Below are positions 16,643 to 25,935 of a DNA stretch of 64,000 nt, one piece after another. Source of the DNA: Lactobacillus johnsonii ATCC 33200. Its GTDB lineage: Bacteria > Bacillota > Bacilli > Lactobacillales > Lactobacillaceae. Location of the stretch: positions 104,651 through 168,650 of the forward strand of contig NZ_GG670121.1 in assembly GCF_000159355.1 (NCBI RefSeq), in the 5' to 3' direction. Position 1 is the stretch's first letter. Each line of letters opens with the position of its first letter. Made by a program: the position numbers and the translations under genes. Under the pieces are notes generated by a model. That model was not told where the DNA came from. It ran no database searches and saw only the letters and a list, made by a program, of their open reading frames with translations.

Positions 16643-17509
16643 TTATAAACGTGCGATTTGATAGCCATTTCTTAAAAAATGCTCCATTTCTTCTGGTTCT
16701 CTACCAGTTAAGCGATGAAAGTCATCAGATGTTGCACTAAGAAGTCCCTTAGCTCCTCCAGCATACATTGATGCAAGTTCTTTTCCATCGCCTTCAGCAG
16801 CATAAATCTTTGCAAATTCATCAGTTGTTACAGGTGCATAGCCAATTTTATGGTCAGTGATTCGAGACATAATATATGATAATTCAACCATATTATAATT
16901 TTTATCCATACTTAACAGATAAGTTTGCCCTTGATCTCGCATTACTGGTTGCATGGCTAAACAAGCAATTGCATGAGCACTATCATTTCTTGTAATAAAG
17001 GATAATGGTTCGGCCCCAACTGGATAAATAATATTTTTTCGTTTAATTAGTTCTTCTAGATATGGGACCAGTGGATCCGCATACAAACTATTTTTTATAA
17101 TACTGTATTCAATTCCTGAGCTAGCAAGTCTTCTTGGTACATATGCATAAAATGGAGACATTACAAATGGATTATTTTCTTGATCTGCAAAAAAACTTAC
17201 AAAAATCAATTTAGATTTAGCTTCTTTTACAACTTGTAAGACATTTTCAAATTCTGTAATTATTTTCTGCAAGTTATAAGTAATGCTGGGGATATAAATT
17301 ACCAGATCCATGCCAGCAACTGCTTCTTTAAGGGTGTTGATATCAAAATAGTTTAATTTTACTTTTTCTACCGCAAGATCACTAAATTTATTAGTCTTTT
17401 TTAAGTTATGGATTCCAACTCGGATATTCGTTTCCGGAGTCATTGTCCTCAGCCAACGAGTAACTTTTTCTCCTAAATTGCCTGTTGCGCCTGTAATTAA
17501 GTATTTCAT
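16643..17509 (-). CDS. NAD(P)-binding NmrA-like/QorB-type oxidoreductase
   Basis: A 288-residue atypical short-chain dehydrogenase. The N-terminal Rossmann motif TGATGNLGEKV (about residues 7-17) binds NAD(P). The region RNDSAHAIACLAM and C-terminal YAPVTTDEFAKIYAAEG match the NmrA/quinone-oxidoreductase-2 branch, which lacks the usual YxxxK pair. Role may be quinone reduction or redox sensing; the substrate is unknown. It stands alone between a convergent gene and the rpsI terminator, with a weak AAAGG upstream of its ATG. Confidence 0.8.
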   Translation of the reverse strand: MKYLITGATGNLGEKVTRWLRTMTPETNIRVGIHNLKKTNKFSDLAVEKVKLNYFDINTLKEAVAGMDLVIYIPSITYNLQKIITEFENVLQVVKEAKSKLIFVSFFADQENNPFVMSPFYAYVPRRLASSGIEYSIIKNSLYADPLVPYLEELIKRKNIIYPVGAEPLSFITRNDSAHAIACLAMQPVMRDQGQTYLLSMDKNYNMVELSYIMSRITDHKIGYAPVTTDEFAKIYAAEGDGKELASMYAGGAKGLLSATSDDFHRLTGREPEEMEHFLRNGYQIARL

Positions 17510-17651
17510 ATAAATAACATAGAACCTTTCTTAAGATTAACTTTCTATATTATTATAGTTCAAAACCTTTAGAAATTCTTAATGTTAGTTTAAATATATA
17601 GTTTTAGTTATTGGGCTATTTATTATAAGTTATTGAATTTTAAGCATATAG

Positions 17652-17682
17652 TAAAAAAGACATCCCTTTCGAGATGTCTTTT
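17652..17682 (-). terminator. Terminator of the rplM-rpsI operon
   Basis: The stem AAAAGACATC / GATGTCTTTT (17655-17664, 17673-17682) is followed on the minus strand by a T-run. It lies about 22 bases after the rpsI stop. Confidence 0.85.
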
Positions 17683-17704
17683 GCACAAAACGTAATATAA
17701 AATA

Positions 17705-18100
17705 TTAACGCTTTGAGAATTGTGAAGCTTTGCGGGCTTTCTTCAAACCTGGCTTCTTTCTTTCCTTCATTCTTGGGTCACGAGTTAACATGCCAGCCTT
17801 CTTAAGAGGACCACGGAAATCTGGGTCAACTTCAAGAAGTGCACGTGCAATACCTAAACGAATTGCACCAGCTTGTCCTGAGAAACCACCACCGTTAACG
17901 TTAACTAAAATGTCGTATTGACCTTCAGTTTCAGTTAATGCTAATGGTTGCTTCATATCTTGAACCAAGTTAGGGTATGGAATGTACTTAGTTACGTCTT
18001 CTTTGTTAATGGTAATTTGACCGTTACCTGGTACTAAACGTACGCGGGCAACAGAATCTTTACGACGACCAGTTCCAGCGTAAGCTGCTTGTTGTGCCAT
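17705..18100 (-). CDS. rpsI: 30S ribosomal protein S9
   Basis: Small-subunit protein whose basic C-terminal tail reaches the P-site tRNA. The 131 residues begin with [20 protein letters not shown] and end in the conserved [12 protein letters not shown] tail, whose last arginine contacts the anticodon stem-loop. It follows rplM by 13 bases, the common rplM-rpsI pairing, and an AGGAGG lies before the ATG. It is the last gene of the ecf-truA-rplM-rpsI unit. Confidence 0.97.
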   Translation of the reverse strand: MAQQAAYAGTGRRKDSVARVRLVPGNGQITINKEDVTKYIPYPNLVQDMKQPLALTETEGQYDILVNVNGGGFSGQAGAIRLGIARALLEVDPDFRGPLKKAGMLTRDPRMKERKKPGLKKARKASQFSKR

Positions 18101-18113
18101 TATTTAAAACCTC

Positions 18114-18557
18114 CTAGATTAATTCGTTGATGTCTAACTTTTCAGGCTTTTGTGCTGCGTGTTCGTGGTCTTCACCAGCGTAAACATGCATCTTCATGAA
18201 TTCTTGGTGACCAAGAGTATTCTTTGGCAACATGCCTTTTACAGATAATTCAACTAATCTTACTGGGTTCTTAGCTAATAATTCACCGGCAGGAGTAGCT
18301 CTTAAGCCACCACGGTAATCTGAGTGGCGGTAGTAGATCTTATCAGTTGCTTTTTTACCAGTCAACTTCAATTTAGCTGCGTTAACAACAATAACATAAT
18401 CACCAGTATCAACATTTGGTGTATATTGAGGCTTATTCTTACCTCTTAAAATTGATGCTACAGCAGTTGATAAACGACCAAGTGAAACATCAGTCGCATC
18501 GATAACATACCACTTACGTTTAATATCACTAGTTTTAGCTAATGGGGTAGTACGCAC
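18114..18557 (-). CDS. rplM: 50S ribosomal protein L13
   Basis: Early-assembly large-subunit protein. The core [20 protein letters not shown] and [12 protein letters not shown] identify it. The start is taken as GTG at 18557 (VRTTPLAKT), giving the usual 147 residues, because GGAGGA lies 8 bases upstream; a longer frame from TTG at 18590 would place that ribosome-binding site inside the coding region. It is followed closely by rpsI. Confidence 0.95.
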   Translation of the reverse strand: MRTTPLAKTSDIKRKWYVIDATDVSLGRLSTAVASILRGKNKPQYTPNVDTGDYVIVVNAAKLKLTGKKATDKIYYRHSDYRGGLRATPAGELLAKNPVRLVELSVKGMLPKNTLGHQEFMKMHVYAGEDHEHAAQKPEKLDINELI

Positions 18558-18659
18558 TTTAAATTCCTCCGTTTTTCTTCTGTTTGACAAACAATAAGTT
18601 TCCGGGGCCTATCGTGGACAAACATACGTATACTAATTTACGTCGTTTTGCCTGAAAAG
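18558..18659 (-). promoter_or_regulatory. 5' leader of rplM (candidate L13 leader)
   Basis: About 100 bases separate truA from rplM and include a GC-rich stretch (GATAGGCCCCGGAAACT) unusual for this AT-rich genome. Firmicutes rplM mRNAs often carry a structured leader bound by L13 (family knowledge). Presence and position fit; the fold was not computed. Confidence 0.4.
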
Positions 18660-19451
18660 TCAATCCTTTTTAAGGTCCAAACGATATTTTTTAGGAATAT
18701 TTTCATAAAAAACATGTTGTAAATATAATCCACTGGCTGGTGCAGTAGTTCGAACTTCTTGTCGGTCTTTTGTCTTTAAAACTCTTGGTATATCATCAAC
18801 AGGTCTTTTTTGATTGCCTATTTCTAATAGAGTTCCAACTAGAATTCTTACCATGTTATATAAAAAGCCATTTCCAATAAAATCAAAAATGATCTGCTTT
18901 TTATCCGGGTCTGGCGTAATATTCACATAGTAAATTGTTCGCACCTTATCCACAATTTGTCCACCGCTAGCAGCAAAACTAGTAAAATCGTGTTCACCAA
19001 TCAAATCTCTAGCTGCCTGCTGCATTAATGAAATATCTAAAGGATATGGATAGTGGCCTGTATAAAAACGATTAAAAGGGTCTGTAAAACGATGTTGATC
19101 CACTACATATCGATACCATTTTCCTTTAGTTGAATATTGAACATGAAAATCTTCATCAACAATTTCACTTTCAAAAAAAACTGTGTCAATCGGCATGAGG
19201 GCATTTAAGGCAAGCATCATATTTTTAGCTGGGATTTCTTTTCCCGGATAGTCAAAGTGAATAACTTGTCCTTTAGCATGAACACCAGCATCAGTTCTTC
19301 CAGATCCGTGCACTACCACTCTTTTTCCTTTAGTCATCTTTTTTAATGCTTCTTCAATCACCCCTTGGACAGTTCGTTCATTCGGTTGAATTTGAAACCC
19401 ATGAAAAAGATGACCATCATAGGCCATGGTTAATTTATATCTTGTAGTCAT
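18660..19451 (-). CDS. truA: tRNA pseudouridine(38-40) synthase
   Basis: Converts uridines 38-40 of the anticodon arm to pseudouridine. The catalytic aspartate is D54 in [15 protein letters not shown], and FTSFAASGG and [15 protein letters not shown] match the C-terminal half. The length of 263 residues is normal. Its ATG lies 3 bases after the ecfT stop, placing it in the ECF operon, as in many Firmicutes. Confidence 0.97.
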   Translation of the reverse strand: MTTRYKLTMAYDGHLFHGFQIQPNERTVQGVIEEALKKMTKGKRVVVHGSGRTDAGVHAKGQVIHFDYPGKEIPAKNMMLALNALMPIDTVFFESEIVDEDFHVQYSTKGKWYRYVVDQHRFTDPFNRFYTGHYPYPLDISLMQQAARDLIGEHDFTSFAASGGQIVDKVRTIYYVNITPDPDKKQIIFDFIGNGFLYNMVRILVGTLLEIGNQKRPVDDIPRVLKTKDRQEVRTTAPASGLYLQHVFYENIPKKYRLDLKKD

Positions 19452-19454
19452 TAA

Positions 19455-20252
19455 TTAATACGTCCTTGTAAGTAATAAAATTAGCGTCAATAGCGCGAAA
19501 TAGCCTAAGTTAATCCAATCATACTTTGACCACTTTAAAACGCGATAGCGGGTTCTTTTTGCCCCTTCTCGATAACCTCTTGCTTCCATAGCCGTAGCCA
19601 AATCAATTGCAACAGTTAAGGAACTAATAAATAAGGGAATTAAAATTGGGATAATCGAATGAATTCTCTTAATTAAGCCTCCACTATTAAAATCGGCTCC
19701 ACGTGCTCTCTGAGCATTCATAATTCGTACTGCTTGGTCTAATAAAGTCGGCACAAAACGAAGAGCAATAGACATTACAAGAGCAATTTGAGCTACTGGA
19801 ACTTTTAGGTAGCCAAGAGGTTTTAAGATCCATTCCATTCCATCTGCAATTTCTAATGATGTGGTCGTCAGCGTAAGAACTGTCGAAGTCAGAATAATCA
19901 TTACAAAACGAATAAAGATAAAAATAGAATTCTGAATACCATATTCACTAATGTTGAAAACTCCCCAGTGCCAATAAACTTTTCCACCTGTAGTAAAAAA
20001 TAATTGCAAAACTGAAGTAAATAGAATTAACCAAATTAATGGCTTTACTCCATCCCAAAATACTTTAGGCTTTAATTTTGTTGCCCAAACAGCAAGTAAA
20101 GTAAATATCGATAAAAAGAAGTAGGACAACCAATTATTAGCAAGAAAGATAATAACAATAAATAAAAATGTGGCAATTATCTTTCCTCGAGGGTCCATTT
20201 TATAAACAATAGAATTACCAGGAATATAACGTCCAATAATAATTTTACTCAT
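19455..20252 (-). CDS. ecfT: ECF transporter transmembrane subunit EcfT
   Basis: Coupling subunit of the energy-coupling-factor transporter, which moves vitamins by joining exchangeable S components to the EcfA1/EcfA2 ATPases. The 265-residue protein has several membrane segments and the two cytoplasmic coupling motifs that contact the ATPases: AQRARGADF and AMEARGYREG, both with the diagnostic Ala-Arg-Gly. It is normally adjacent to ecfA2; here a TnpB element of about 1.5 kb separates them. It lies in the same direction as tnpB, so it may rely on read-through or on a promoter in the 190 bases before it. Confidence 0.96.
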   Translation of the reverse strand: MSKIIIGRYIPGNSIVYKMDPRGKIIATFLFIVIIFLANNWLSYFFLSIFTLLAVWATKLKPKVFWDGVKPLIWLILFTSVLQLFFTTGGKVYWHWGVFNISEYGIQNSIFIFIRFVMIILTSTVLTLTTTSLEIADGMEWILKPLGYLKVPVAQIALVMSIALRFVPTLLDQAVRIMNAQRARGADFNSGGLIKRIHSIIPILIPLFISSLTVAIDLATAMEARGYREGAKRTRYRVLKWSKYDWINLGYFALLTLILLLTRTY

Positions 20253-20279
20253 CCATGTCTGCTATACAAAACATAGAAA

Positions 20280-20308
20280 TATGTAGAAGAATACGAATTT
20301 TCTACATA
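20280..20308. repeat. Hairpin upstream of ecfT
   Basis: TATGTAGAA (20280-20288) and TTCTACATA (20300-20308) form a perfect 9-base stem with an 11-base loop. It lies about 28 bases before the ecfT start. It could be the sub-terminal hairpin of the TnpB element or an original leader structure of ecfT. Confidence 0.5.
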
Positions 20309-20319
20309 TCAGAAAGATA

Positions 20320-20446
20320 TATTTTTCCTTTCTTTGTTTCATTTACTGTCGTCTTCACTAGTGTTCTGATATTCCAAATAGGAGTAATCACATTGACCAG
20401 CTCTTACAGTTTAAGGGCCTAGCCAGCCCCATTTAATTTTCTTTAT
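20320..20446 (-). ncRNA. Candidate TnpB guide RNA (omega RNA / reRNA) scaffold
   Basis: In TnpB elements the guide RNA comes from the 3' end of tnpB and the adjoining right end, with its guide taken from the flanking DNA. Directly after this tnpB stop, on the same strand, is a conserved-looking GC-rich stretch starting ATGGGGCTGGCTAGGCCC and continuing to about GTGAAGACGAC near 20350. It stands out from the AT-rich surroundings and can form a short GC stem. Boundaries and fold are inferred, not computed. Confidence 0.5.
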
Positions 20447-21600
20447 TTTGCTAAAGCTAAAAGGTTTAAAACCGCATTTTCATCTCGATCATTACTATAG
20501 CCGCACTGATAACAAATATACTCATTATGCTTTGTACCATGCTTTTTATTGCCTTGCAAAGTGATTTTTTCATCACCTTTTTTGACATAACCGCATTTAG
20601 CACATCTTTGAGTTGATGGGTATCTTTTATCAGCCAAGATCAATTCTTTGCCATACCAATCACACTTGTAAGTTAAGATCTGCCTGAATTTACTAAATAA
20701 TGATCGCTGCATACCTTTGGAAGCTACATGTGTCATCATCATTTCTTTGACTGCTAAGTCTTCAACTACAATTTGGTCGTAATTATCCACGAGCTTAGTA
20801 GTAAATTTTTGTAACAGATCGTTTTGAATGTTGGCTACTTTGCGATAATCTTTTTGCAGTTTGGTTCTCACTGCAAAATAATTATTTGATTTAATAGCTA
20901 ACTTACCGTTAACTTCTCTTTTACGTGCTAAGACTCTTTGATAATGTTTGATACGCTTATAAAGCTTTTGCAATTTAGCTGGCAAAACATTGATTTGCCC
21001 CTCGGTATAGTTAAAATGACCAACATTAACATCAACTGCTGTCTCTTGATGAGTTTTAGCTTTACTTGAAATCTCTTCTTCATAAGGCAAAGCAGCATAA
21101 TAGCTCCCTTTTTCTTTGAAGATACTTACTACTTTGACTTCACTCATCTTTAAAGACTCATAACTTACTAGATCAAACCAAGACTCTTTTGAGATGCTTC
21201 TTGGTTTATCAAGGCAAAGCTTGCCATTAACAATCTTAGCTCTGTCAGTTTTAAAGCCTTGTCTGGGAGCCTTTTTTGATTTAAAACTAGGTGTTCCCCA
21301 ATCAGGCTGAGCTTTATCAAAGAAGTTCTTCCAAGCATTCGCCAAGTCTTTAACAGCTAGTTGCAAACATCTAGCAGACAAATCATATTGCCAGTCAGCT
21401 TTATTAGCAACTAGTTCATCACGGACTCTGCGTTCATTGGGACTTAGATTATCTTGCTTGTTCAAGCTATGGGCTTCATACATTAATTGCCAAGTTTCAA
21501 GTCCTTTATTCCAGCAGTATCGGCGATAGTCGCATAAAGCATCAAGATGCTTTTGCATGGTCTTATTAACTTTTAGCTTAACTACTTGAGTTTTAATCAT
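20443..21600 (-). CDS. tnpB: TnpB RNA-guided nuclease (IS605 OrfB)
   Basis: A 385-residue intact TnpB. The RuvC residues are present: D190 in TAVDVNVGHFNYTE, E280 in IVVEDLAVKEM and the C-terminal aspartates in YSNDRDENAVLNLL (D371/D373). The zinc ribbon CAKCG...CYQCG (C333, C336, C363, C366) sits before the last motif. The N-terminal region (LDALCDYRRYCWNKGLETW) is typical helix-turn-helix_OrfB. TnpB proteins are programmable nucleases that help their element persist by cutting empty sites. ATG with AGGAGGTGA 4-5 bases upstream. No tnpA is present in the window. Confidence 0.93.
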   Translation of the reverse strand: MIKTQVVKLKVNKTMQKHLDALCDYRRYCWNKGLETWQLMYEAHSLNKQDNLSPNERRVRDELVANKADWQYDLSARCLQLAVKDLANAWKNFFDKAQPDWGTPSFKSKKAPRQGFKTDRAKIVNGKLCLDKPRSISKESWFDLVSYESLKMSEVKVVSIFKEKGSYYAALPYEEEISSKAKTHQETAVDVNVGHFNYTEGQINVLPAKLQKLYKRIKHYQRVLARKREVNGKLAIKSNNYFAVRTKLQKDYRKVANIQNDLLQKFTTKLVDNYDQIVVEDLAVKEMMMTHVASKGMQRSLFSKFRQILTYKCDWYGKELILADKRYPSTQRCAKCGYVKKGDEKITLQGNKKHGTKHNEYICYQCGYSNDRDENAVLNLLALAK

Positions 21601-21742
21601 TGCTTCACCTCCTAAAATACAAACATAAGTTTATCTAAGGAAGGAAAGCAAAACAAGTAAGTATTGAATTAAAGCTTATTTTCCATGTTTAGCTTTCTAA
21701 ATAAGCCTAATCTTCTATAGATTTCTATATTTTGGTTAACAG

Positions 21743-22606
21743 TTAATTAGCTCCTTTCTTCTTTAGCTCATTTGCAACTTTACTTACTAACGACTCAATA
21801 GTTAGTGGCATCTCTGAAAATTGAAAACCACCTTTTTGTAGCTCCCGGGTTAGTCTACTAGTTGCTGGTTCATCGAGATAATGTTTTTTTACCCACTCCT
21901 GATCAGAAAAAATCTCTTGTGGGCAAGCATGTTTTATTAAATGACCATGCTCAAGGACTAACATATCATCTGCATATTCACTAATATCGTCCATATTATG
22001 TGAAATTAGAATAACTGTATGGCCAGCTCGTTGGTAATCCTTAAATATCTCAAACATTTGCTTCTGTCCTTCAGGATCTAGTCCAGCTGCAGGTTCATCG
22101 AGACATAAAATTTCTGGTTCATATGCCATCACACCTGCAATTGCCACGCGACGCATTTGACCTCCAGAAAGTTCAAAAGGAGATTTATCCATCATATCTT
22201 CAGAAAGGCCTACTTTTTTAATCCACTCTACTGCTTGCTCTTTTGCCTTTTGTTCTGAAAAGCCAAAATTAAGTGGACCAAACATCACATCTTTAAGCAC
22301 AGTTTCTTCAAATAGTTGATTTTCAGGAAATTGAAACACTAAGCCTACTTTTTTTCGAATTGCTTTTAGTGACTTGCTTGAAGTATTTGCATTAATCTGC
22401 TCACCCGCTACAGTGATTTCACCCTTACTTGGAAGCAATAAGCCATCAAAATGCTGCATGAGAGTAGACTTTCCACTTCCGGTATGACCAGCAATTGCGA
22501 CAAATGATCCTTTTTCTATTTTAAAAGATATATCTATCAATCCTTGAGTTTGAAATGGAGTTCCAGATGCATAAACATAATCTACATTTTTGAATTCAAT
22601 TGACAC
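21743..22606 (-). CDS. ecfA2: ECF transporter ATP-binding subunit EcfA2
   Basis: One of two non-identical ATPases that power ECF vitamin uptake. It has Walker A AGHTGSGKSTL (about residues 34-44), signature LSGGQMRRVAIAG, Walker B ILCLDEPAAGLDP and the switch His in ILISHNMDD. 287 residues from a GTG start. The frame overlaps the end of ecfA1 by 25 bases, so the genes are coupled. Its other usual partner, ecfT, is displaced downstream by the tnpB element. Confidence 0.96.
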   Translation of the reverse strand: MSIEFKNVDYVYASGTPFQTQGLIDISFKIEKGSFVAIAGHTGSGKSTLMQHFDGLLLPSKGEITVAGEQINANTSSKSLKAIRKKVGLVFQFPENQLFEETVLKDVMFGPLNFGFSEQKAKEQAVEWIKKVGLSEDMMDKSPFELSGGQMRRVAIAGVMAYEPEILCLDEPAAGLDPEGQKQMFEIFKDYQRAGHTVILISHNMDDISEYADDMLVLEHGHLIKHACPQEIFSDQEWVKKHYLDEPATSRLTRELQKGGFQFSEMPLTIESLVSKVANELKKKGAN

Positions 22607-23430
22607 AAATACTTCACCAACTTTTCCTCACTATTGACTTCTCGAGGGATATGAATTTCTTTTTTTATAAGTTCATTTTTAACCTTATAAAATAAAGGGA
22701 GCTCTAATCCAGCACTTTTTATTAAAATCTCGTTTTCAAATATCTCTCTTGGAGAGCCACTAGCCAATAATTTTCCTTTATCTAAAACTAACATCTGGTC
22801 TGCTTGTACCGCTTCATTAATATCATGAGTAATAGAAAAGATAGTCAGACCATTTTTATTTTGTAAATCTCGTATAAGGCTAAGAATCTTCATTTTACCT
22901 GCTGGATCTAACATACTAGTTGATTCGTCTAAAATTATTAATTTTGGTCCAATCGCTAAAATGCCAGCAATAGCTACTCTTTGCTTTTGACCTCCAGACA
23001 AATATTGAGGTTCGCTTTTTTGAAAGTCAAGCATATTCACTTGCTCAAGCACATCATGAACAATAGTCTGCATCTTAGAACGAGAAACTTGACGATTCTC
23101 AAGACCAAAAGCTACATCATCTTCTACGGTAGCACCAACAAATTGATTATCAGGATTTTGGAATACAATTCCTACACGGTCTCTAATATTCCACATGGTT
23201 TTCTCTGTCAGCTCAATACCATCAACGTTAATTACCGTCCTAGGATTATCATTGGGTAAAAAAATGCCATCCAATAAACGGGCAATTGTTGATTTTCCGC
23301 TCCCATTATGACCTACTAAAGTAGTCCACGATCCTCTCGGAATTGAGAAACTAATATCATTTACAGCAGGTGCTTTACTATCTTTATAGGTAAAAGAAAG
23401 ATGCTTAACCGTTACTATATTATCTTTCAT
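22582..23430 (-). CDS. ecfA1: ECF transporter ATP-binding subunit EcfA1
   Basis: Partner ATPase of EcfA2, forming the heterodimer that docks on EcfT. It shows Walker A VGHNGSGKSTI (about residues 38-48), the Q-loop FQNPDNQF, signature LSGGQKQRVAIAG and Walker B IILDESTSMLDP, the serine variant typical of EcfA1. 282 residues; first gene of the ecf-truA-rplM-rpsI unit, with an extended -10 promoter about 40 bases upstream and the rplQ terminator before that. Confidence 0.96.
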   Translation of the reverse strand: MKDNIVTVKHLSFTYKDSKAPAVNDISFSIPRGSWTTLVGHNGSGKSTIARLLDGIFLPNDNPRTVINVDGIELTEKTMWNIRDRVGIVFQNPDNQFVGATVEDDVAFGLENRQVSRSKMQTIVHDVLEQVNMLDFQKSEPQYLSGGQKQRVAIAGILAIGPKLIILDESTSMLDPAGKMKILSLIRDLQNKNGLTIFSITHDINEAVQADQMLVLDKGKLLASGSPREIFENEILIKSAGLELPLFYKVKNELIKKEIHIPREVNSEEKLVKYLCQLNSKM

Positions 23431-23462
23431 AAATATTCACTGCTCTTTTTCCATAATATGTC

Positions 23463-23493
23463 ATTATATCAATTATATATAAAAAAAGAGCAA
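23463..23493 (-). promoter_or_regulatory. Predicted promoter of the ecf operon
   Basis: On the minus strand TATAAT (23463-23468) is preceded by TGA (extended -10) and, 19 bases further upstream, by TTGCTC (23488-23493). It lies between the rplQ terminator and ecfA1. Confidence 0.6.
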
Positions 23494-23523
23494 AAAAAAA
23501 TCATCCACAAAGAGGGATGATTT
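23491..23523 (-). terminator. Terminator of the S10-spc-alpha ribosomal superoperon
   Basis: The stem AAATCATCC (23498-23506) / GGATGATTT (23515-23523) is followed on the minus strand by nine T. It lies 93 bases after the rplQ stop and directly before the ecf promoter. Confidence 0.85.
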
Positions 23524-23615
23524 AACATCTAAGCTAGACTAGGCAAAAGCCACCATCATCACGCTTATTCTCGCTTTTGTGAAAGATTTATAAAATAATA
23601 TTATATTTTACCTAA

Positions 23616-23999
23616 TTAAACTAATTCAATGATTACCATTGGAGCAGCGTCACCCTTACGTGGGTTAGCTAACTTGTACATTCTGGTGTAACCACCATTA
23701 CGATCTTTGTAACGAGGTGCAATGTCACTGAAAAGTTTTTGAAGTGCTGATTTTACAACAACTGCATCTTTTTCTTCATGAATATCAGCAATTTCATTAC
23801 GAACAAAAGCAGCTGCCTTTCTTCTAGCACTTAAATCACCGCGTTTACCTAAAGTAATCATTTTTTCGGTAGTTTTGCGGATTTCTTTAGCACGGGTTTC
23901 AGTAGTAACAATGCGTTCGTTCATGATCAATTGAGTAGTCATTTCTCTAAGCATTGCTTTTCTGTGTGCACTATCGCGACCTAATTTACGGTATGCCAT
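23616..23999 (-). CDS. rplQ: 50S ribosomal protein L17
   Basis: Large-subunit protein near the peptide exit tunnel. It starts [20 protein letters not shown] and ends [12 protein letters not shown], both family hallmarks, with the usual 127 residues. Last gene of the alpha operon, 26 bases after rpoA. The 93 bases to the terminator hold a GC-containing imperfect hairpin (AAAAGC...GCTTTTG) of unknown meaning. Confidence 0.97.
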   Translation of the reverse strand: MAYRKLGRDSAHRKAMLREMTTQLIMNERIVTTETRAKEIRKTTEKMITLGKRGDLSARRKAAAFVRNEIADIHEEKDAVVVKSALQKLFSDIAPRYKDRNGGYTRMYKLANPRKGDAAPMVIIELV

Positions 24000-24025
24000 G
24001 AGTTTTCCCTCCTTATTATTCCTAC

Positions 24026-24964
24026 TTAGTCATCTTGACGAAGTGATAGACCAAGATCGGCAAGTTTATTCTTTACTTCTTCTAATGACTTACGTCCTAA
24101 GTTACGTACGCGCATCATATCTGCTTCAGATTTATCAGTTAATTCTTGAACAGTATTAATTCCTGCACGTTTCAAGCAGTTATAGGAACGAACAGACAAA
24201 TCAAGCTCTTCAATCGTCATCTCAAGCTTCTTTTCGTTCTTATCGTCCTCTTTTTCTACCATTACATCATCAAACTGCGCATCCATATCAGTAGACATAA
24301 ATACTTTGAAGTGTTCTACAAGAATCTTCGCAGCGAAACTAAGGGCATCATTAGGTGTGATTGAACCATCAGTCCAAATTTCTAAAGTTAATTTGTCATA
24401 GTCATCTCTCTTACCAACACGAGCACTTTCAACTTGGTAGTTAACTTTTTTGATTGGTGAGAAGAGTGAATCAACGGGGATGACACCAATAGGCATGTCA
24501 TCTGTCTTGTTTTCACTTGCGGGAACATAACCACGACCAGTCTTGATCGCAACGTTCATATGCAAATGGCCACCATCAGCAATACTACAAATATATTGAT
24601 CTGGATTTAAGACCTCAATATCAGAGTCGACCTTCAAATCAGCAGCAGTTACAATTGCTGGTCCAGTTACATCGATTTCAGCAATTTTTTCTTCATCTGA
24701 GAGTGACTTTAACTCTAGTTTCTTCAAATTAAGAATGATCTTCGTGACGTCTTCTCTAACGCCAGGAATTGTTGAAAATTCATGTAACACACCATCAATC
24801 TGAATGTAAGAAAGTGCCGTACCTGGAATAGAAGTAAGTAAAACTCGACGGAGTGAGTTACCTAAAGTAGTCCCGAAACCGCGTTCCAGTGGTTCGACAA
24901 CAAACTTACCGTATGCCTCCTCTTGGTCTACTACGGTAATATTTGGTTTTTCAAATTCAATCAT
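24026..24964 (-). CDS. rpoA: RNA polymerase alpha subunit
   Basis: Scaffold of core RNA polymerase. The N-terminal dimerisation domain ([20 protein letters not shown]) binds beta and beta-prime; the C-terminal domain (about 245-312) holds the helix-hairpin-helix that contacts UP elements and activators ([18 protein letters not shown]). 312 residues, intact. Part of the rpsM-rpsK-rpoA-rplQ order. Confidence 0.98.
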   Translation of the reverse strand: MIEFEKPNITVVDQEEAYGKFVVEPLERGFGTTLGNSLRRVLLTSIPGTALSYIQIDGVLHEFSTIPGVREDVTKIILNLKKLELKSLSDEEKIAEIDVTGPAIVTAADLKVDSDIEVLNPDQYICSIADGGHLHMNVAIKTGRGYVPASENKTDDMPIGVIPVDSLFSPIKKVNYQVESARVGKRDDYDKLTLEIWTDGSITPNDALSFAAKILVEHFKVFMSTDMDAQFDDVMVEKEDDKNEKKLEMTIEELDLSVRSYNCLKRAGINTVQELTDKSEADMMRVRNLGRKSLEEVKNKLADLGLSLRQDD

Positions 24965-25009
24965 TACTGGGCCCCTTTCAAAACGTAATGTCCTGCACGC
25001 AGGAATAAA

Positions 25010-25399
25010 CTAGACACGACGACGTTTTGGTGGTCTGGAACCGTTGTGCGGCACTGGAGTAACGTCGCGAATAGCAGTGATTTCAAGACCTGCAGCTTGA
25101 AGTGCTCTAATAGCAGCTTCACGACCTGCACCTGGGCCTTTAACTGAAACTTCAACATGCTTCATGCCTTGATCCATTGCAGACTTTGCAGCTGCTTCTG
25201 CGGCCATTTGAGCAGCAAATGGTGTAGACTTACGACTACCCTTAAAACCTAAAGCACCAGCGGAAGACCATGCGACTGCGTTACCTTGTACATCAGTAAT
25301 CATGACCAAGGTATTGTTAAACGTAGAATGAATATGAGCAACGCCGCTTTCAACATGCTTCTTTACACGGCGTTTACGTGCTGTTTTCTTTGCAGCCAT
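25010..25399 (-). CDS. rpsK: 30S ribosomal protein S11
   Basis: Platform protein of the small subunit, near the mRNA exit. The 129 residues include [19 protein letters not shown] and the conserved end [18 protein letters not shown]. It precedes rpoA by 45 bases and follows rpsM by 24, with AGGAGG before the ATG. Confidence 0.97.
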   Translation of the reverse strand: MAAKKTARKRRVKKHVESGVAHIHSTFNNTLVMITDVQGNAVAWSSAGALGFKGSRKSTPFAAQMAAEAAAKSAMDQGMKHVEVSVKGPGAGREAAIRALQAAGLEITAIRDVTPVPHNGSRPPKRRRV

Positions 25400-25423
25400 T
25401 AACTTAACCTCCTATTTAATAAA

Positions 25424-25771
25424 TTATTTTCTCTTTGAACCCTTACGAGTACGAGCATTATTCTTGGTATTTTGACCACGAACTGGTAAGCCACGACGGT
25501 GACGAATACCACGGTATGAGCCAATTTCAACTAAACGCTTGATGTTAAGGCTAACTTCACGACGAAGATCACCTTCAACACGGTACTTGTCTACTTCGCT
25601 ACGTAATTTTTCTTGATCTTCTGGAGTCAAGTCATTAGTACGAATGTCTTCAGAAATACCAGCATCTTTACAAATCTTTTTTGCAGTTGGTTCACCAATA
25701 CCATAGATATAAGTTAATGCGACTACAACTCTTTTATTTCTGGGTAAGTCAACACCAGCAATACGTGCCAT
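25424..25771 (-). CDS. rpsM: 30S ribosomal protein S13
   Basis: Head protein that contacts 50S through intersubunit bridges and P-site tRNA through its basic tail. It begins [20 protein letters not shown] and has [20 protein letters not shown]. The length is 115 residues; the tail is slightly shorter than in some relatives. Confidence 0.97.
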   Translation of the reverse strand: MARIAGVDLPRNKRVVVALTYIYGIGEPTAKKICKDAGISEDIRTNDLTPEDQEKLRSEVDKYRVEGDLRREVSLNIKRLVEIGSYRGIRHRRGLPVRGQNTKNNARTRKGSKRK

Positions 25772-25804
25772 TAAATTGCACCTCCTAATAAAAATATCTA
25801 ACTA

Positions 25805-25921
25805 TTAACCTTGACGTTGTTTGTGCTTAGGGTTTGCAGAGCAAATCACCATAACACGACCATGTCTTTTGATAATCTTGCAATGTTCACACATTGGTTT
25901 AACAGATGGTCTAACTTTCAT
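25805..25921 (-). CDS. rpmJ: 50S ribosomal protein L36
   Basis: A 38-residue zinc-binding ribosomal protein, too short for many gene finders. It begins [15 protein letters not shown] and ends NPKHKQRQG. The ligands C11, C14, C27 and H33 are all present, so this is the zinc (C+) form. GGAGG lies 6 bases before the ATG. It sits in its normal place between infA and rpsM. Confidence 0.96.
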
Positions 25922-25935
25922 GTTTGCCTCCGTAA

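Larger units (their letters stand above)
20253..21742 (-). mobile_element. IS200/IS605-type tnpB-only element inside the ecf operon (ends approximate)
   Basis: The segment between the ecfA2 stop and the ecfT start holds a single intact tnpB and no tnpA, so it would need a Y1 transposase supplied in trans. The non-coding left side (21601-21742) contains an imperfect hairpin (AAAGCT...AGCTTT, 21674-21698), and the right side (20253-20442) has a GC-rich structured segment and a hairpin at 20280-20308. IS605-type elements make no target duplication, so the exact ends cannot be fixed without an empty-site sequence; some flanking bases here must be original intergenic DNA. Confidence 0.7.

Noticed and set aside
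18558..18590. Longer rplM start (TTG at 18590)
   Set aside because: It would put the GGAGGA site inside the gene and add residues that L13 proteins lack.
20443..21600. TnpB as a Cas12-type CRISPR effector
   Set aside because: Size and zinc-ribbon fit TnpB; there is no repeat array or cas gene in the window.
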